Shown: positions 1 to 12,378 of the stretch, piece after piece
Numbering within the stretch: position 1 is the first letter of the stretch
How the letters are laid out: each line of letters begins with the position of its first letter
NCBI RefSeq assembly: GCF_003255815.1
Contig: NC_037669.1
Coordinates: forward strand, 125,573,152-125,637,151
Reading direction: 5' to 3'
Length of the DNA stretch: 64,000 nt
DNA from: Theropithecus gelada
Taxonomy: Eukaryota; Chordata; Mammalia; Primates; Cercopithecidae
Notes under the pieces: generated by a model
The model's input: the letters and a program-made list of their open reading frames with translations, nothing else
Told to the model about the DNA's origin: nothing
Databases searched by the model: none
Position numbers and translations under genes: made by a program

Positions 1-283
1 CCATTCACGTTCAATTTGTCTTATGATCGATCACATTCTGTTCTATTTCATTCTTACAACATTTAAAACATTTCATTTTAATTAGCTGTTTACATGTCTA
101 TCTCTTCCACAAAAATAGAAGTTCCTTGAAAGTGAAAACATTGATTTGTTTTTATTGTATACTTAGTGCCTAGCAGTCTGCGTGGCACATTGCAAATCTC
201 CAGTAAAATTTGTAAATTAATGCATATACAAATAACTAAATTTCAAAAAAATCTTGTAATCTTATATGGTAACTTAGAGTGGC

Positions 284-586
284 CTTTTTGTTTGTTTTGT
301 TTTTTGAGACAGAGTCTCACTCTGTCACGGAGGCTGGAGTGCAGTGGCGCGGCCTCAGCTCACTGCAAGCTCCGCCTCCCGGGTTCACGCCATTCTCCTG
401 CCTCAGCCTCCTGAGTAGCTGGGACTACAGGCGCCTGCCATCTCGCCCGGCTAATTTTTTTGTATTTTTATTAGGGCCAGGGTTTCACCGTGTTGCCAGG
501 ATGGTCTCTATCTCGTGACTTCGTGATCCGCCCGCCTCGGCCTCCAGAAGTGCTGGAATTACAGGCATGAGCCACAGCGCCCTGCC
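284..586 (-). repeat. Alu element (AluY-like), antisense
   Basis: Full-length Alu in reverse orientation: T-rich tail on the left, then tgagacagagtctcactctg, both arms, ending in the complement of the Alu head. Imperfect flanking direct repeats tagagtggc (275-283) and tagagtagc (587-595) look like the target site duplication. The right arm carries the variant catctcgcccggctaa seen in young cercopithecid-type AluY. Frames that read through it are antisense Alu shadows. Confidence 0.93.
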
Positions 587-595
587 TAGAGTAGC

Positions 596-1139
596 ACTCT
601 TAAGGACTGAGCTCATTTCTTATATTTTATGCTACCCCACAGCTCTTGTTGAATTTCATAGCACATAGCAAATGCTTAATGTTACCACATGTTATCATTT
701 AACTGAGTTAGCCTTTAGCTTATTTCCACTGTGTTGTTCTACAGCACCATGCTATGCTACATTATGTTTTGATTTATATGCTTTACAGGTGCACCTATGT
801 AAAGTGAAGTAACTTTAGATTTATCATTTATAAAACTATTATAATTGATAGTCTTCCACAGTCTTGAAATCTATCATTTTCCATGCTGCTATGTAAGGAA
901 CTCTAGACATACAGGAAAAATAAATTAAAAATCAAATAACCCTGACTCTAATGGATGTTTACAATGACTGGAATATCTCACTGAAAACAGAAAAGACAAC
1001 ATGTCAACTGGTATTTAGTCTAAGTTGTTACTCATTCAACAAGCATTTATCAAATATTCGCTCTGCAAAAAATTCTATAGCAGCTGCTAGGGTTAGGAAG
1101 ATAAGACTTTCACTCTTCCTTTCTCTTATGTAAAAATAG
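596..1139. other. AT-rich low-copy sequence
   Basis: No repeat family, gene or RNA recognised. A 60-codon frame at 951-1133 has no domain or splice context and is treated as chance. Confidence 0.6.
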
Positions 1140-1375
1140 CAATAGTAAGAACTAACACTTATTTAGCACTTTTTTTTCCAGTCATTATGCCAAGACCTAA
1201 ATATAAATCATCACATTACATTTCCCTAGTTATTGAATAAAGAGAATCATTACAGTTCTACAGACGAGGGAACTGAAGCTTAGAGAGAGTAAGTGTCCTG
1301 CCCAATGTGCCACACCTAGAGAAGGCTCTAGTTAGAGCTCATGCTTTATAGAATTGCCTAGTGATCTTGGGCCAC
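1140..1375 (-). repeat. MIR SINE, antisense
   Basis: Matches the reverse complement of MIR along most of its length: 'aactaacacttatttagcac' on the left, the core around 'cagacgagggaactgaagct', then 'aagtgtcctgcccaa' and 'gctcatgctttatag'. Strongly diverged, as expected for an ancient SINE. Confidence 0.72.
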
Positions 1376-4300
1376 ACCTTCATTCACAGAGAGCCTCTCT
1401 ATCCAGAGTGCCCATTTTCCCTGAGCAACTTGAATAACTAAGCCATGCTTAAATATATTTCATACGGTGTATTTTTTTGGACATCTGAAGTTTTATTTTT
1501 AGAATTATAAGGAACAAAATGCGACAAGCTTGAGTTGTAACAAAGACACTGTCCCTTCTCTCCCTCACATCTGAACAGCCCTCCACTCCTTCCGAAAGTT
1601 TCAGTTGTATGTGGAGTTCTTATTCTAGTTTCCCCTAGGGGGCCTTTTATTCTTCAGCAGAGATAGTTTTAAAAGCAATGGGAGAAAGATGAATACCTGT
1701 CCTGTCACTTGCTAGTTCTGTAAATTGTTATGTAACTTGACAGGGACTTTATGTTCTAATCTGTGAACAGAATAGGAAATGGCTATTGAAAATAAGAGGT
1801 ATCAAGCTCATTGAGGGCATCTGGTGACAGGGTCAGGTGGCAGCATAGCCACTACAAAATTTTCTAATGGGCAAATTTTGACAGCATTGCTGAAGATATT
1901 CATTTAATCAGTGTCAATATTCAGTCAGCATGTCATGATAAGCCAATAGTGGCAATTAAAACATTGAAATATTTCCCTAATAGTAAATCACTGCCACTCT
2001 TTGTCCTGTGTGCCTTTTTACTTCCCAGATTATTGCTTTCACTCACTTCTCTTTATCTCCCAAACCTCCCTCCTGTCCTGAATATTAAAGGCCATGCATG
2101 GCCCAGCAGGACTTCTCTAGATCCTTGCTCCCAATCCACAGCTTACATCCTTTTTAACTGAACAGAACTCTTGCTATAACTGTTGTAAAATTAAAAAAAA
2201 ACAAAAACAAAAACAAAACAGAACAAAAAAAACTATTGCTTTTAACAACTATTTCTTGAGTATATTAAGTGCCTCTCAGAATGAGACATGAATGGCTCTG
2301 TCAGAGAATTCATGGTTTCTACACAACCTTTTGGAAAAAAGAACCAGTTTCAAAGAAATGAGAAGTACTGCTGGCAGCTGTTTGTGAATATGATTATAGA
2401 CTGATTTTAGGAAGTGCTGAGAGAAATCAGTATGCTACACAATTTTCATAACTGTTTAAACTGCTCTCTCTACCACCTAAGTAGCTAAGGTTTAATGAGA
2501 ATTGGAGATTTAAGCATTCAGTTTTATTATCTACTATAAGGTATAAACTGTTTGTGTTCTTCTAAGTGGTTTATAAACTCACAGGAAGCCTTGGCACCTG
2601 GATTCCCATTGACATTGGTTCTTGCTGAATGTTGCATGTGCTGCAAAGCCATTTATTACTTTACAGCAATTTTTTCTTCACCTTAGTCACTAATGACTCA
2701 TTACTAATCCGTTATGGCCCAGATATTCAACTTCTTTATGGCATAATCTTGCATTTCATTTTCAAAAAATCTGTACTTTCCATTTAAACCAGAGGAGTCA
2801 TTGATATACAGATGCAGAATATGCGTGAGTAAGCTTTCACATGGGAAATATTTTTCTGCAACATAAAACCTGTTTCATTAAAAGAAAGTGAAAATGTTGA
2901 CACCCAGAAAGCAACTGATCAGATCTTAGTCATTAACAGATTATCATATCAAGTGTAAGTAGACAAGAGAGTACAGTTTGAGTTGAAGAAAATATGAGTG
3001 CAAAAAACTTCTAATATTAATAGTGAAACATATTTTACAGTTAGTACTATATTCACCTAATGAATGATAAATTACACATTGAGAAATAGACTCTATTGAG
3101 AACACCATATAGGGGAAGAAAGACTTTCCCTCTGCTCTCCTGGTTCAATAGCTGGGTGTATGAAATAAACTGACACCTGGCAGATTAACAGAAGAAAAGG
3201 TGTATGGACTTGCCAGTTTTTAATATTACATGCATGGGACATCACCAAAAAAAAAAAAAAAAGTGAATACCCTTCAAATTGGTAAGATTTGACAGCATAT
3301 AGACCATCTTAATAGGGGAAGGAGAGGAGGCTATAGATCACTTGTGGAGAGTAAATGACTTTTAGAAAAGATCAATGGGTGCTTAGAATAACAGATGGGA
3401 ATTCTGATAATTTGTGACAAAGTTTGTCTGGGTGTAGTGTTGACTTCGAATCTTTTCTCTGATAGGAGTCAATTTTTCCTGCTGATTAAACAATAGCCAG
3501 GGAAGGGATTTATGACAATTTAGATTTCTTTTTTCTTTTTTTCTTTTTTTTAAATCTGACTTTAGACAGATGCAAGTGTTCACAGAAAGTCTCTCCCTAT
3601 ATTTGCCATTTTTCAAGTACCTTCAGCTCAAAATAATCAAGATACCAAGGTGGCATATGTTGGGGTAGCATGGCCCAAATTAATTTGTAATATTTTGAGG
3701 TGATACATTCTGGTCTCCAATCATGGAAACTAGGTATTAGAATCTAGATATTGGGTCTGCCATTCATAGATGGGTTCATAGAGAATGGGAATGTCAATGT
3801 AGTTATTAACATTGATTAGTTCACTATAATCCTACAAAGAATTTATAAAGGCAAGTCATCCCTGAAGCCATGTTCTCTGCAGCTCAAAGAAGTTTCCAGC
3901 TTCAATTACTTTCACAAGATTTAATAAATTAAATTAGTTCTCTCCATCAAGTTTTGTAGTTACTTTACATAATAATGAATTTTAAGTGGGAATTTAACTA
4001 TAGGATCAGTATACAAGTAGATTAATTTCTGTGTGTTACCTCAGAGGGCCTTATGTGGCTATGCAGTTGTGTGGACACTGAAGTTAAACTAAACAAAGGG
4101 TTTCTTTTTTGAGTCTAAATTAAATGTAAAATAAATGTAAACATGATGCCACTCAGCAGTGTTATCTAAATATGCATTGGCTGTTTTCCTTGAGAAAAGT
4201 ACAAAATCAGAAATGTCTCAGTGGTGTTATAAATGTGAAAATAGCAGACTGGTGAGAGCCCCGAAAGATATTTCATAGTCAAAAAGAGAGGAATGTATAA

Positions 4301-5889
4301 GGGAACACAGATTCAATTGAATTTATTATAAAACCGACTGAAACTTGTCTCTACCTAACACTATAGGAACCAAAGTTTACTTTTCTGATTCATACTTTTT
4401 GAGAGAGCTTCCTTCCTGAAAAGAATCTTATTTAGAATTGTTAAATATTAGAGATTGAAAGATGGCTTTTTTTTTTTTTTAAGATTTCATATACCATCTC
4501 TCTCCTGAGTAATGAGGGTTTTTTTGTTTTTGTTTTTGTTTTTTAACTTCTCCAAAGTTACTGAATAATATTTAGGATGTGATTTAAAGTATCCAAATGT
4601 GGTTATTGAAAAAGATCATACAGACCAGCAAAATTCAGATAAAAGAAAAGAAAAAAACAGACACAACAAATAATATAAAAAACAACTTGAAATCAATTAA
4701 TAAATCAATTCTAATTACTTTCACAAGATTTATGCATTGAAATTGTTTACTAAAGCAGGCATTAAGTTCTAACTCTACTACTTAATATATAATGTTTACT
4801 CCCTTAGCATCTATTTTTAATGCCAGGATGACTGAAACAATAGACATTCATTGACTACTTGTTGTAAGCTAGACACCAATAATTTCTAATGCAATTTGCT
4901 ATAGTTAGATTTCATGACTGGTTTTTGAAATGCTTAAAATGCAAAAAACACAATGAGCAATAAATAATAATTTGAAACATAATTGATTTTGTGGTATGAA
5001 ATTTATGTTATTAGAGCTTTTCAGGAAAGGGAGAACTTGAATTAGGAAGAAGTACTCAAGGAAAACAAAGGAAAAAAAAGTCATACAAGTGGAGGGTACA
5101 GAGCTGGAAAATTAGTATAATGTCCCTAGGTAGTAGAAGTGCAGGAAGAATTTTTAAGTTCGAAATTCAAAATGACAAGGTGACAGTACGCAGTAAGTAG
5201 AGAATATGCATATGACACAGGAAAGAGAAATCTGAATTAATTGGAATATCTAAATGGGAATTGACTTAAGATATAGGTTTTAGTGTCCACAGCAATGTTG
5301 GTGAGTGGGTACTGACGGAATGAATTATATCCTAAGAAAGCCAATGTGCTTGGGGAGGCTGGACCATTTGCAAGCTCCTGACTGGCTGAATGCACAGCAT
5401 GTTCAAAGGTAAAGCAAGTTCATACACTATTTTGAAAGTCTCCCTTTAGAAGCATTAAGGAGAACAAATGTTCCCCATTTGACATGTGATAGAAAGTAGT
5501 AAAAGATCTCATATAACACATTACCTTTAAGAAAAATGCTTTAAGAATGCACTTTTCCAAGTGTCTGTCCATTCGTGTCTAGACTTCAGCAAGCATGGAA
5601 ACAAAGTAGAGTTACTCTAACTTCAGAAAGAAATGTCAAGAACAAGCCAGATGTTAATGCCCTAACATGACCAGTCTCTAATCAATGTACTGAAATGTTA
5701 AGATAAATGAAAGTATAAACCCAAGTACATGGCAGAAAACGTGGAGAGAAAAGGGTAGACAAATAGATAAGCCTAAGATAGACTGGGCTGCAGATATGTT
5801 TTGTGTAGGCTACTTATTGTTTTAAACAAATATTGAATAAATCTTTATCATTTAAAAAATAAAATATTTAACATCAGGGAAAAAACACC
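1376..5889. other. Low-copy AT-rich region with A-rich tracts
   Basis: About 4.5 kb in which I recognise no gene or clear repeat. It holds an A/C-rich simple stretch near 2191-2232, a poly(A) run near 3247-3262, T-rich runs near 4469-4482 and 4519-4542, and a 20-bp exact direct repeat (3904-3923 and 4713-4732). Frames at 1949-2161 and 3383-3616 (minus) have no recognisable content. Old unrecognised transposon fossils are possible. Confidence 0.5.
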
Positions 5890-5897
5890 CCAGAATG

Positions 5898-6170
5898 TTA
5901 CCTTATTTTGAAAAACTCAATTGAAACATTGGGTTCATATGCCTGAATGGCATACAGTATGCACTCTTCTAACAGGGAGCCTCCTCTTGAATTCACTGGA
6001 GTCCCTCTTTCATCTGCTTTATACAATTTTGTTACTTGTCTGCTTCCTACATATACTGACGTTTGGGATCTATGGTTTGAAAAGTAGTCTTCAAGATGAG
6101 ATATACAACCCCTAGGACCACAAAGATTTTCTAACATATACATGAACATGGCTTGTTTTAAGAGAGTCAA
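5898..6170 (-). other. Weak exon-like open frame, unrecognised
   Basis: An open frame of 90 codons on the minus strand, opened only by a TTG (first ATG 8 codons in), in DNA where I recognise no repeat. Its composition is fairly protein-like (mixed charged, aromatic and Cys residues, not low complexity). It runs up to aaataag followed by gtaaca on the minus strand, which resembles a splice donor, with the frame closing immediately after it. Possible upstream acceptors (for example after atgtatatgttag) are weak. No domain is recognised and there is no ATG-bounded gene around it. It could be an internal exon, a decayed pseudogene piece or chance; chance is the default. Confidence 0.15.
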
Positions 6171-7542
6171 ATATCAAATCTTAAAGACACATATACTGTT
6201 TCCTAAAAATTATCTGCCTGAGAAGACATTGAGCGAAAAATAGCAACCTGTTTTTCTTAGCAACTTTTCCTTTCACAAATCTCCCTCCCTACCTATCACA
6301 AATTTCAAATATTACTATGTTGCATTGTTTTAGGATGTTAAAGCCTATATACCAACAAACAATATAAACAATTCAAAGGATTAGTATTAGCAATATCTGC
6401 TTTAGATAAACTAAGACAAACCATATATTGGGCTTTATATATTTGTCCATCTTAATAACTTGAAACATGGCATTAGAAATGGTGAGTTTTGGCTACTGTT
6501 GAAATTTTCTGAATTTAAATACTTTGCAGAGTAGACCCTGAGGAATATAAAAAAATTCATTTATCTATTTTGCCTCTCCACCCCTTATCAGCTCTTGCCA
6601 GTGACTGTCAAAAAATACATGTTGTTGGGGAGACTTAAGAGATCAAAGCAAAGCATTGGTAAAGGATAGACAGGTAGATAGATAGATAGATCAATAGAAG
6701 CGTTAATTTTTTTCACTCAGGCAACAAACTCATGGTAAAATTTCATATTTTTATTTAACTATTCATGCATCTATTCATCTTAGAATTAAAAGTCAGAAGT
6801 CAAATTTGTATCTCCAAAATTTGTTTGTATTGAAACCCAAGGCCATATTTTTTCTTGGTAGAGGGCTAGTCTAATTTAGCAGGGTATTTGTCAAGGAGGA
6901 ATGCCTGTGTCATTTAACTTATGAAACAGGCATTGTTTAACAGAATCCACCAAATCTGCAAATATAATGTTTTAATAAAATGTATTTAAAGCATGTGTTA
7001 AGATAAAATTATTTTATGAAACAAATTATACTCAATATATTTCTGACATTTCTATTTTCTTAGACTTTTGCATACTTTAACTATAAAGATACATTAACTA
7101 ATACTTACTAAAATTTAATGAGACTCAATAAAGCATTTTGGCTACTTCTGCATAAATAAGAAAGGGATTGAGCAACACATTAGTTTATCGACACAGTAGA
7201 TTTGAAATCATTAACTTTAAAAAAATAGAAGGAAAACATAAGTGAATTTTATATTGATAGATTGATGAAAGTACTTTCCAAAGGTACATCACCAAGTGGC
7301 TTTTGGACTATAACTCAGAAGGAGTTCAAAGGATTTATAGTATTGCTGTACTAAAATTTCTTCCATTTCTACCAAATTATTTATGTAAACATTTTTACCC
7401 CAAACTTATATCTGTAAAGCAAAAATAAGAATAGAAAAGATGCCACATAATGTCTCATTATAATGTTAATATTTATGATAATGGTAATATATTAATGGTA
7501 ATATTTCTCATTTTAATGATAATATGTTAGTGGTGATATTCA
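6171..7542. other. AT-rich low-copy sequence
   Basis: No gene or clear repeat recognised. A short GATA microsatellite (about four units) lies at 6669-6692. Confidence 0.5.
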
Positions 7543-7547
7543 TCTAT

Positions 7548-7893
7548 TGATGTCGTTTGGCTGTGTCCCCACCCAAATGTCATCTTGAATTCCCATGTGT
7601 GGGAGGGAGCCAGTGGGAGGTGGTTGAATATTGGGGGCAGGTCTTTCCCATGCTTTTCTCATGATGGTGACTAAAGCTCATGAGATGATGGTTTTAAAAA
7701 TGGGAGTTTCTCTGCACAGGCTCTCTTTTTGCCTGTTGCCATCCATGTGAGATGGGACTTGCTCTTCCTTGCCTTCCACCATGATTGTGAGGCATCCCCA
7801 GAACGTGGAACTGTAAGTCCATGAAATCTCTTTCCTTTCTAAATCACCCAGTCTCAGGTATCTTATCAGTAGCATGAAAATGGACTGATAAAA
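7548..7893 (+). repeat. THE1-type 5' LTR
   Basis: About 346 bp, starting tgatgtcgtttggctg and ending tggactgataaaa. Compared with the 3' LTR it lacks a few bases around 'gtgtgggaggga', where the 3' copy reads gtgtgttgtgggaggga. Confidence 0.9.
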
Positions 7894-9459
7894 TAAATTG
7901 ATACCAGTAGAGCAGGGAGCTACTGAAAAGACACCTGAAAATGTGGAAGCAACTTTGGAGCTGGATAACATGCAGAGGTTGGAACAGTTTGGAGGGCTCA
8001 AAAGGACACAGGAAAAATGTGGGAAAGTTTGGATCTTCTTTGACACTTATTGAATGGCTTTGACCAAAGTGCTGATAATGATATGGACAATGAAATCCAG
8101 GCTGATGTGGTCTCAGATGGAGATGAGAAACTTGTTGAGAACTGGAGCAAAGGTGATTCTTGCTATGTTTTAGCAAAGAGACTGGCAGCATTTTGCCCCT
8201 GATATGTGGAACTTTGTACTTGAGTGAGATGATTTAAGGTATCTGGCAGAAGACATTTCTAAGCAGCAAAGCATTCAAGACATGACCTGGGCACTGTTAA
8301 AAGCATTCAGTTTTAAAAAGAAAAAAAGCATAAAAGTTTGGGAAATTTGCAGCTTACAATGCAATAGAAAAGAAAATCCCATTGTCTGAGAAGAAATTCA
8401 AGCCAGCTGCAGAAGTTTGCATAAGTAATGAGGAACTGAATGTTAATTACCAAGACAATGGAGATAATATCTCTAGGGCATTTTAGAGGCCTTCATGACA
8501 GCTCCTCGCATCACAGGCCCAGAGGCCAAGGAAGACAAAATGGTTTCATCGGCTGGGCTCAGTGCCCCTCCCTGTGCTGTGTGCAGCCTAGGAACTTGGT
8601 GCCCTGTTTCCCAGATGCTTTAACAATGGCTGAAAGGGGCCAACGCAGAGCTTGGGCCATGGCTTCAGAGTGTGCAAGCCTCAAGATTTGGCAGTTTCTA
8701 CATGATGTTGAGCCTGCAAATGCACAGAAGTCAAGAATTGGGGTTTGATTACTTCTGCCTAGATTTCAGAGAATGTATAGAAATGCTAGGATGCCCAGGC
8801 AGAGGTTAACTGCAGGGGTGGGCCCTCATGGAGAATCTCTGCTAGGGCAGTGTGGAAGGGAAATGTGGGGTTGGAGCCCCACACAGAGTCCCCAGTGAGG
8901 CACCGCCTAGTGGAGTTGTAAAAAGACAGCCAATGTCCTCCAGGCCCCTGAATGGTTGATCTACTGGCAACTTGCACTGTGTGCCAGGAAAAGCCGCAAA
9001 CACTGAACACCGTCCTTGAAAGAAGCTAGGAGAGAGACTGTATCCCGCAAAGCCACAGGGGTGGAGCTGCCCAAGACCCTGGGAATCCACCTCTTGCATC
9101 AATGTGACCTGGATGTGAGACATGGAGTCAAAGGAGATCATTTTGGATCTTTAAGGTTTGACTGCCCTACTCGATTTTGGACTTGCATGGGGCCTGTAGC
9201 CCCTTTGCTTTGGCCAATTTCTCCCTTTTGGAATGGGTATATTTACCCAATGTCTTACCCCCTTGGTATCTAGGAAGTAACTCAATTTTGATTTTACAGG
9301 CTCATAGGTGGAGGGGACTTGCCCCTTCTAGGATGAGATGTTGAACTATGGACTTTTGAGTTAATGCTGGAATGAGTTAAGACTTTGGGGGATTGTTGGG
9401 AAGGTATGCTTGGTTTTGAAGTGTGAGGATATGAGATTTAGGCAAGGGCAAGGGTGGAA
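7894..9459 (+). pseudogene. THE1 internal region, decayed gag-like remnant
   Basis: Roughly 1.57 kb between the LTRs. It corresponds region by region to the inverted internal part of the second THE1 copy at 33013-34581, for example around 8085-8290 (aligned with 34180-34400) and 9110-9160. No long intact sense frame survives; the longest is about 100 codons (8440-8748). MaLR elements are known to have only a rudimentary gag-like frame and no pol, so replication would have depended on other elements. Confidence 0.85.
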
Positions 9460-10156
9460 TGACATTTTTTGACTGTGTCCCCACCCAAAAGTCATCTTGA
9501 ATTCCTGTGTGTTGTGGGAGGGACCCAGTGGAAGGTGGTTGAATCATGGAGGCAGGTATTTCCCATGCTGTTCTCGTGATGGTGAATAAGTCTCATGAGA
9601 TCTGATGGGAGTCATTTTTCTTTTTGTTTGTTTGTTGTTTTATGTTTGTTTGTTTGAGAAAGAGTCTCTCTCTGTTGCCCAGGCGGGAGTGCGGTGGCAT
9701 TATCTCAGCTCACTGCAACTGAAACCTAAGCCTCTTGGGTTCAAGCGATTCTTCTGCCTCAGCCTCCTGAGTAGCTGGGATTACAGGCATGTGTCACCAC
9801 ACCTGGCTAATTTTTGTATTTTTAGTAGAGATGGGGTTTCACCATGTTGGCCAAGCTGGTCCTGAACTCCTGACCTCAGGTGATCCACCCACCTTGGCCT
9901 TCCAAAGGGCTGGGATTACAGACATTAGCCATTGCACCTAGACAATCTGATGGTTTTAAAAACAGGAGTTTCTCTGCACAGGCTCTTTTTTTGCCTGCTG
10001 CCATCCATGTAAGACGTGACTTGCTCCTCCTTGCCTTCCATGATTGTGAGGCTTCCCCAAACACATGGAACTGTAAGTCCATTAAACCTCTTTCTTTTGT
10101 AAATCACCCAGTCTTGGGTATATCTTTATCAGCAGCATGAAAATGGACTAATATAT
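9460..10156 (+). repeat. THE1-type 3' LTR split by Alu
   Basis: The LTR reads from tgacattttttgactgtg to ggactaatata, but is interrupted at 9609-9944 by an Alu with its own 9-bp target duplication. Removing the Alu and one duplication copy restores an LTR of about the same length as the 5' copy. Confidence 0.9.
9609..9944 (-). repeat. Alu element (AluS-like), antisense, inside THE1 LTR
   Basis: Antisense Alu with a (GTTT)-type tail on the left. A perfect 9-bp target duplication atctgatgg lies at 9600-9608 and 9945-9953, inside the LTR sequence, so the Alu is younger than the THE1 insertion. Confidence 0.94.
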
Positions 10157-10161
10157 CTATA

Positions 10162-11386
10162 TATGCATAATTCAATTGAAAAGTAAACTGTACTCCTTTA
10201 TCTTTCAAGGTGTGTTATCCTCTAACTTTGCTTTATATGCAGTAATTTTAAAAGCCAACACAAACTATATTTATGTTGTGTAATAAAGATAAATTGAGGA
10301 AAATTGTAATGAAAATGTGATATGAAATCTTTAATACTTTAAATACACATATTTTTGATGCGAAGAAGTGTGATCAGATAATTAAACACTTTCAAGCAAA
10401 AATATATAATATAATGGGTAAACTCTGAATGTAGGGAATGGCATGGCAATGTGAGTTTAGGAGAAAAGGGAACAATGACAAATTTAAATCTTGCTTATTG
10501 ATATTTTTAAGTAGATGACAAATATCAGATTGATATGGTAGCTCGATATCAATAGATAAATTTACAAGAGTAACCTAATGGGTGTTTTTAGATAGTGATA
10601 TTTTCATAATGTAGGAAATTACATACTTTCATATTATTTAAAGTTGTAATTAGATATCTTAGATACCACTTTTAAAATATGTGTAAATGTATATAATTTT
10701 CTGATAAAAAATTTTTGGATGTATTCAAGAAACAATATTAGAAGATACTCATTTATAGAAACTCGAGATTTGAAAGTTTTATTGGCCTCCAGATTCATTC
10801 TTGATAAGGTAGTCACGGTTTAGTGCCTTGCCTTGTCACATTGGAGTCCGAGGCTTTGATATATAGTACTTTCTAATTCGATCATAAAATAATTGAAAAA
10901 CTAGGTAGGACTGAATATTGTGAATACTGTGAATGACTGTTGAATGCAGAAGACAATAGAAGTGGATAAAAGAAAAATGAAAATAGTAAGAGATCAGATT
11001 GTGGGAAAGAATTGAAAACCTAGTAGAAATTTTTAAGTTAATTATAAATGAAATGTGCATGAGTACTTTACATTGGCTATCTCACAGGAAGTTTGAGGAG
11101 AAAAACAATGTAACACTCATTAAAGTTACATGATATTTGAGGGACACAATATCGTTAGTGCTAGGCTACATAACAGGAATAAACAATCCCAATATTATTG
11201 AATGACAATAATGGATAAAATCATGATGTTAAGATTTAAGACTGTATTAAAAATCTACAATTAACAGGAAAGTTCACTATTACTGTTAATAGCTAAGTTA
11301 TTTCTTGCCAGTTTAAAGCATTAAGAGTAGACTACTGGACAAAATGTAAAATATCTTTAAAAACTGACAGAATAAAAGAAAGAAAA
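10162..11386. other. AT-rich low-copy sequence
   Basis: No gene or repeat recognised. Two minus-strand frames (10634-10816 and 10836-11060) are low-complexity, Phe/Ile/Ser-rich products of AT-rich DNA. Confidence 0.5.
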
Positions 11387-12099
11387 ACGAGTCTCCCACT
11401 CCCAGCACGAGCAACACAGAAGACAGGTGATTTCTGCATTTTCAACTGAAGTATCAGGTTCATCTCACTAGGGAGTGCCGGACAATCGGTGCTGGTCAGC
11501 TGCTGCAGCCCAACCAGTGAGAGCTGAAGCAGGGTGAGGCATCGCCTCACCTGGGAAGCACAAGGGGGAAGAGAATCCCTTTTCCCAGCCAGGGGAACTG
11601 AGACACACAACACCTGGAAAATCGGGTAACTCCTACCCCAATACTGTGCTTTACCAAGGGTCTTAGCAAACGACACACCAGGAGTTATATCCCACACCTG
11701 GCACAGAGGGTCCCACGCCCATGGAGCCTCCCTCATTGCTAGAACAGCAGTCTCAGATCTAACTGCAAGGCGGCAGTGAGGCTGGGGAAGGGGTGCCCAC
11801 CATTGCTGAGGCTTAAGTAGGTAAGCAAAGCTGCCCGGGAAGCTCGAACTGGGTGGAACCCATAGCAGTTCAACGAGGCCTGCCTGTCTCTGTAGACTCC
11901 ACTCTGGGGACAGGGCACAGCTAAACAAAAAGCAGCAGAAACATCTGCAGATGCAAACAACCCTGTCTGACAGCTTTGAAGAGAGCAGTGGATCTCCCAA
12001 CATGGAGGTTGAGATATGAGAATGGACAGACTGCCTGAGTAGCCTAACTGGGAGACATCCCCCACTAGGTTGACATCCCCCAGCAGATTGACACCCCAC
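11332..12099 (-). other. 255-codon antisense open frame across L1 5'UTR
   Basis: A single uninterrupted minus-strand frame covers most of the L1 5'UTR and runs some 50 bases into the flank. It lies where primate L1s encode the antisense ORF0 and includes an internal Met at about 11736 followed by a segment that may match it. The reading may be partly inherited from ORF0 and partly chance. No evidence of expression can be seen. Confidence 0.4.
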
Positions 12100-12378
12100 A
12101 TGTTACACGGCGGGGTACACCATGGAGGTGAAGCTTTCAAAGCAAGAATCAGACAGGTATACTCACTGTTCAGCATTATTCTATCTTTTGTAGCCTCTGC
12201 TGCTGATACCCAGGCAAACAGGGTCTGGAGTGGACCTCAAGCAATCTCCAACAGACCTACAGCTGAGGGTCCTGACTGCTAGAAGGCAAACTAACAAACA
12301 GGAAGGACACCCACACCAAAACCCCATCAGTACATCACCATCATCAAAGACCAGAGGCAGATAAAACTACAAAGAAAG
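11387..12378 (+). promoter_or_regulatory. L1 5'UTR, promoter region (5' truncated)
   Basis: Recognised by tgatttctgcattttcaact, catctcactagggagtgcc, cacctggaaaatcgggt and gacagctttgaagagagcag. The extreme 5' end, including the YY1-binding aagatggc segment of full-length L1, is absent, so the sense promoter is probably lost. The region that in human L1 holds the antisense promoter is present but diverged. Confidence 0.88.

Larger units (their letters stand above)
7548..10156 (+). mobile_element. THE1-type MaLR retrotransposon, complete, with Alu insertion
   Basis: A whole nonautonomous ERVL-MaLR element: 5' LTR 7548-7893, internal region 7894-9459, 3' LTR 9460-10156. It is bounded by a perfect 5-bp target duplication TCTAT (7543-7547 and 10157-10161), which proves a single integration that kept both LTRs. 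LTR landmarks include ggctgtgtccccacccaaa, tgcctgttgccatccatgtg and the terminal atggactaata. The internal region has a primer-binding-like start (ttgataccag, after 7893) and a purine-rich tract before the 3' LTR (ggcaagggcaagggtggaa). The gag-like reading frame is heavily broken. An Alu sits in the 3' LTR. Confidence 0.93.

Noticed and set aside
8786..9273. Antisense and sense frames in the THE1 internal region similar to those at 33212-33555
   Set aside because: The similarity reflects shared THE1 ancestry, not conserved coding; the frames are broken relics.
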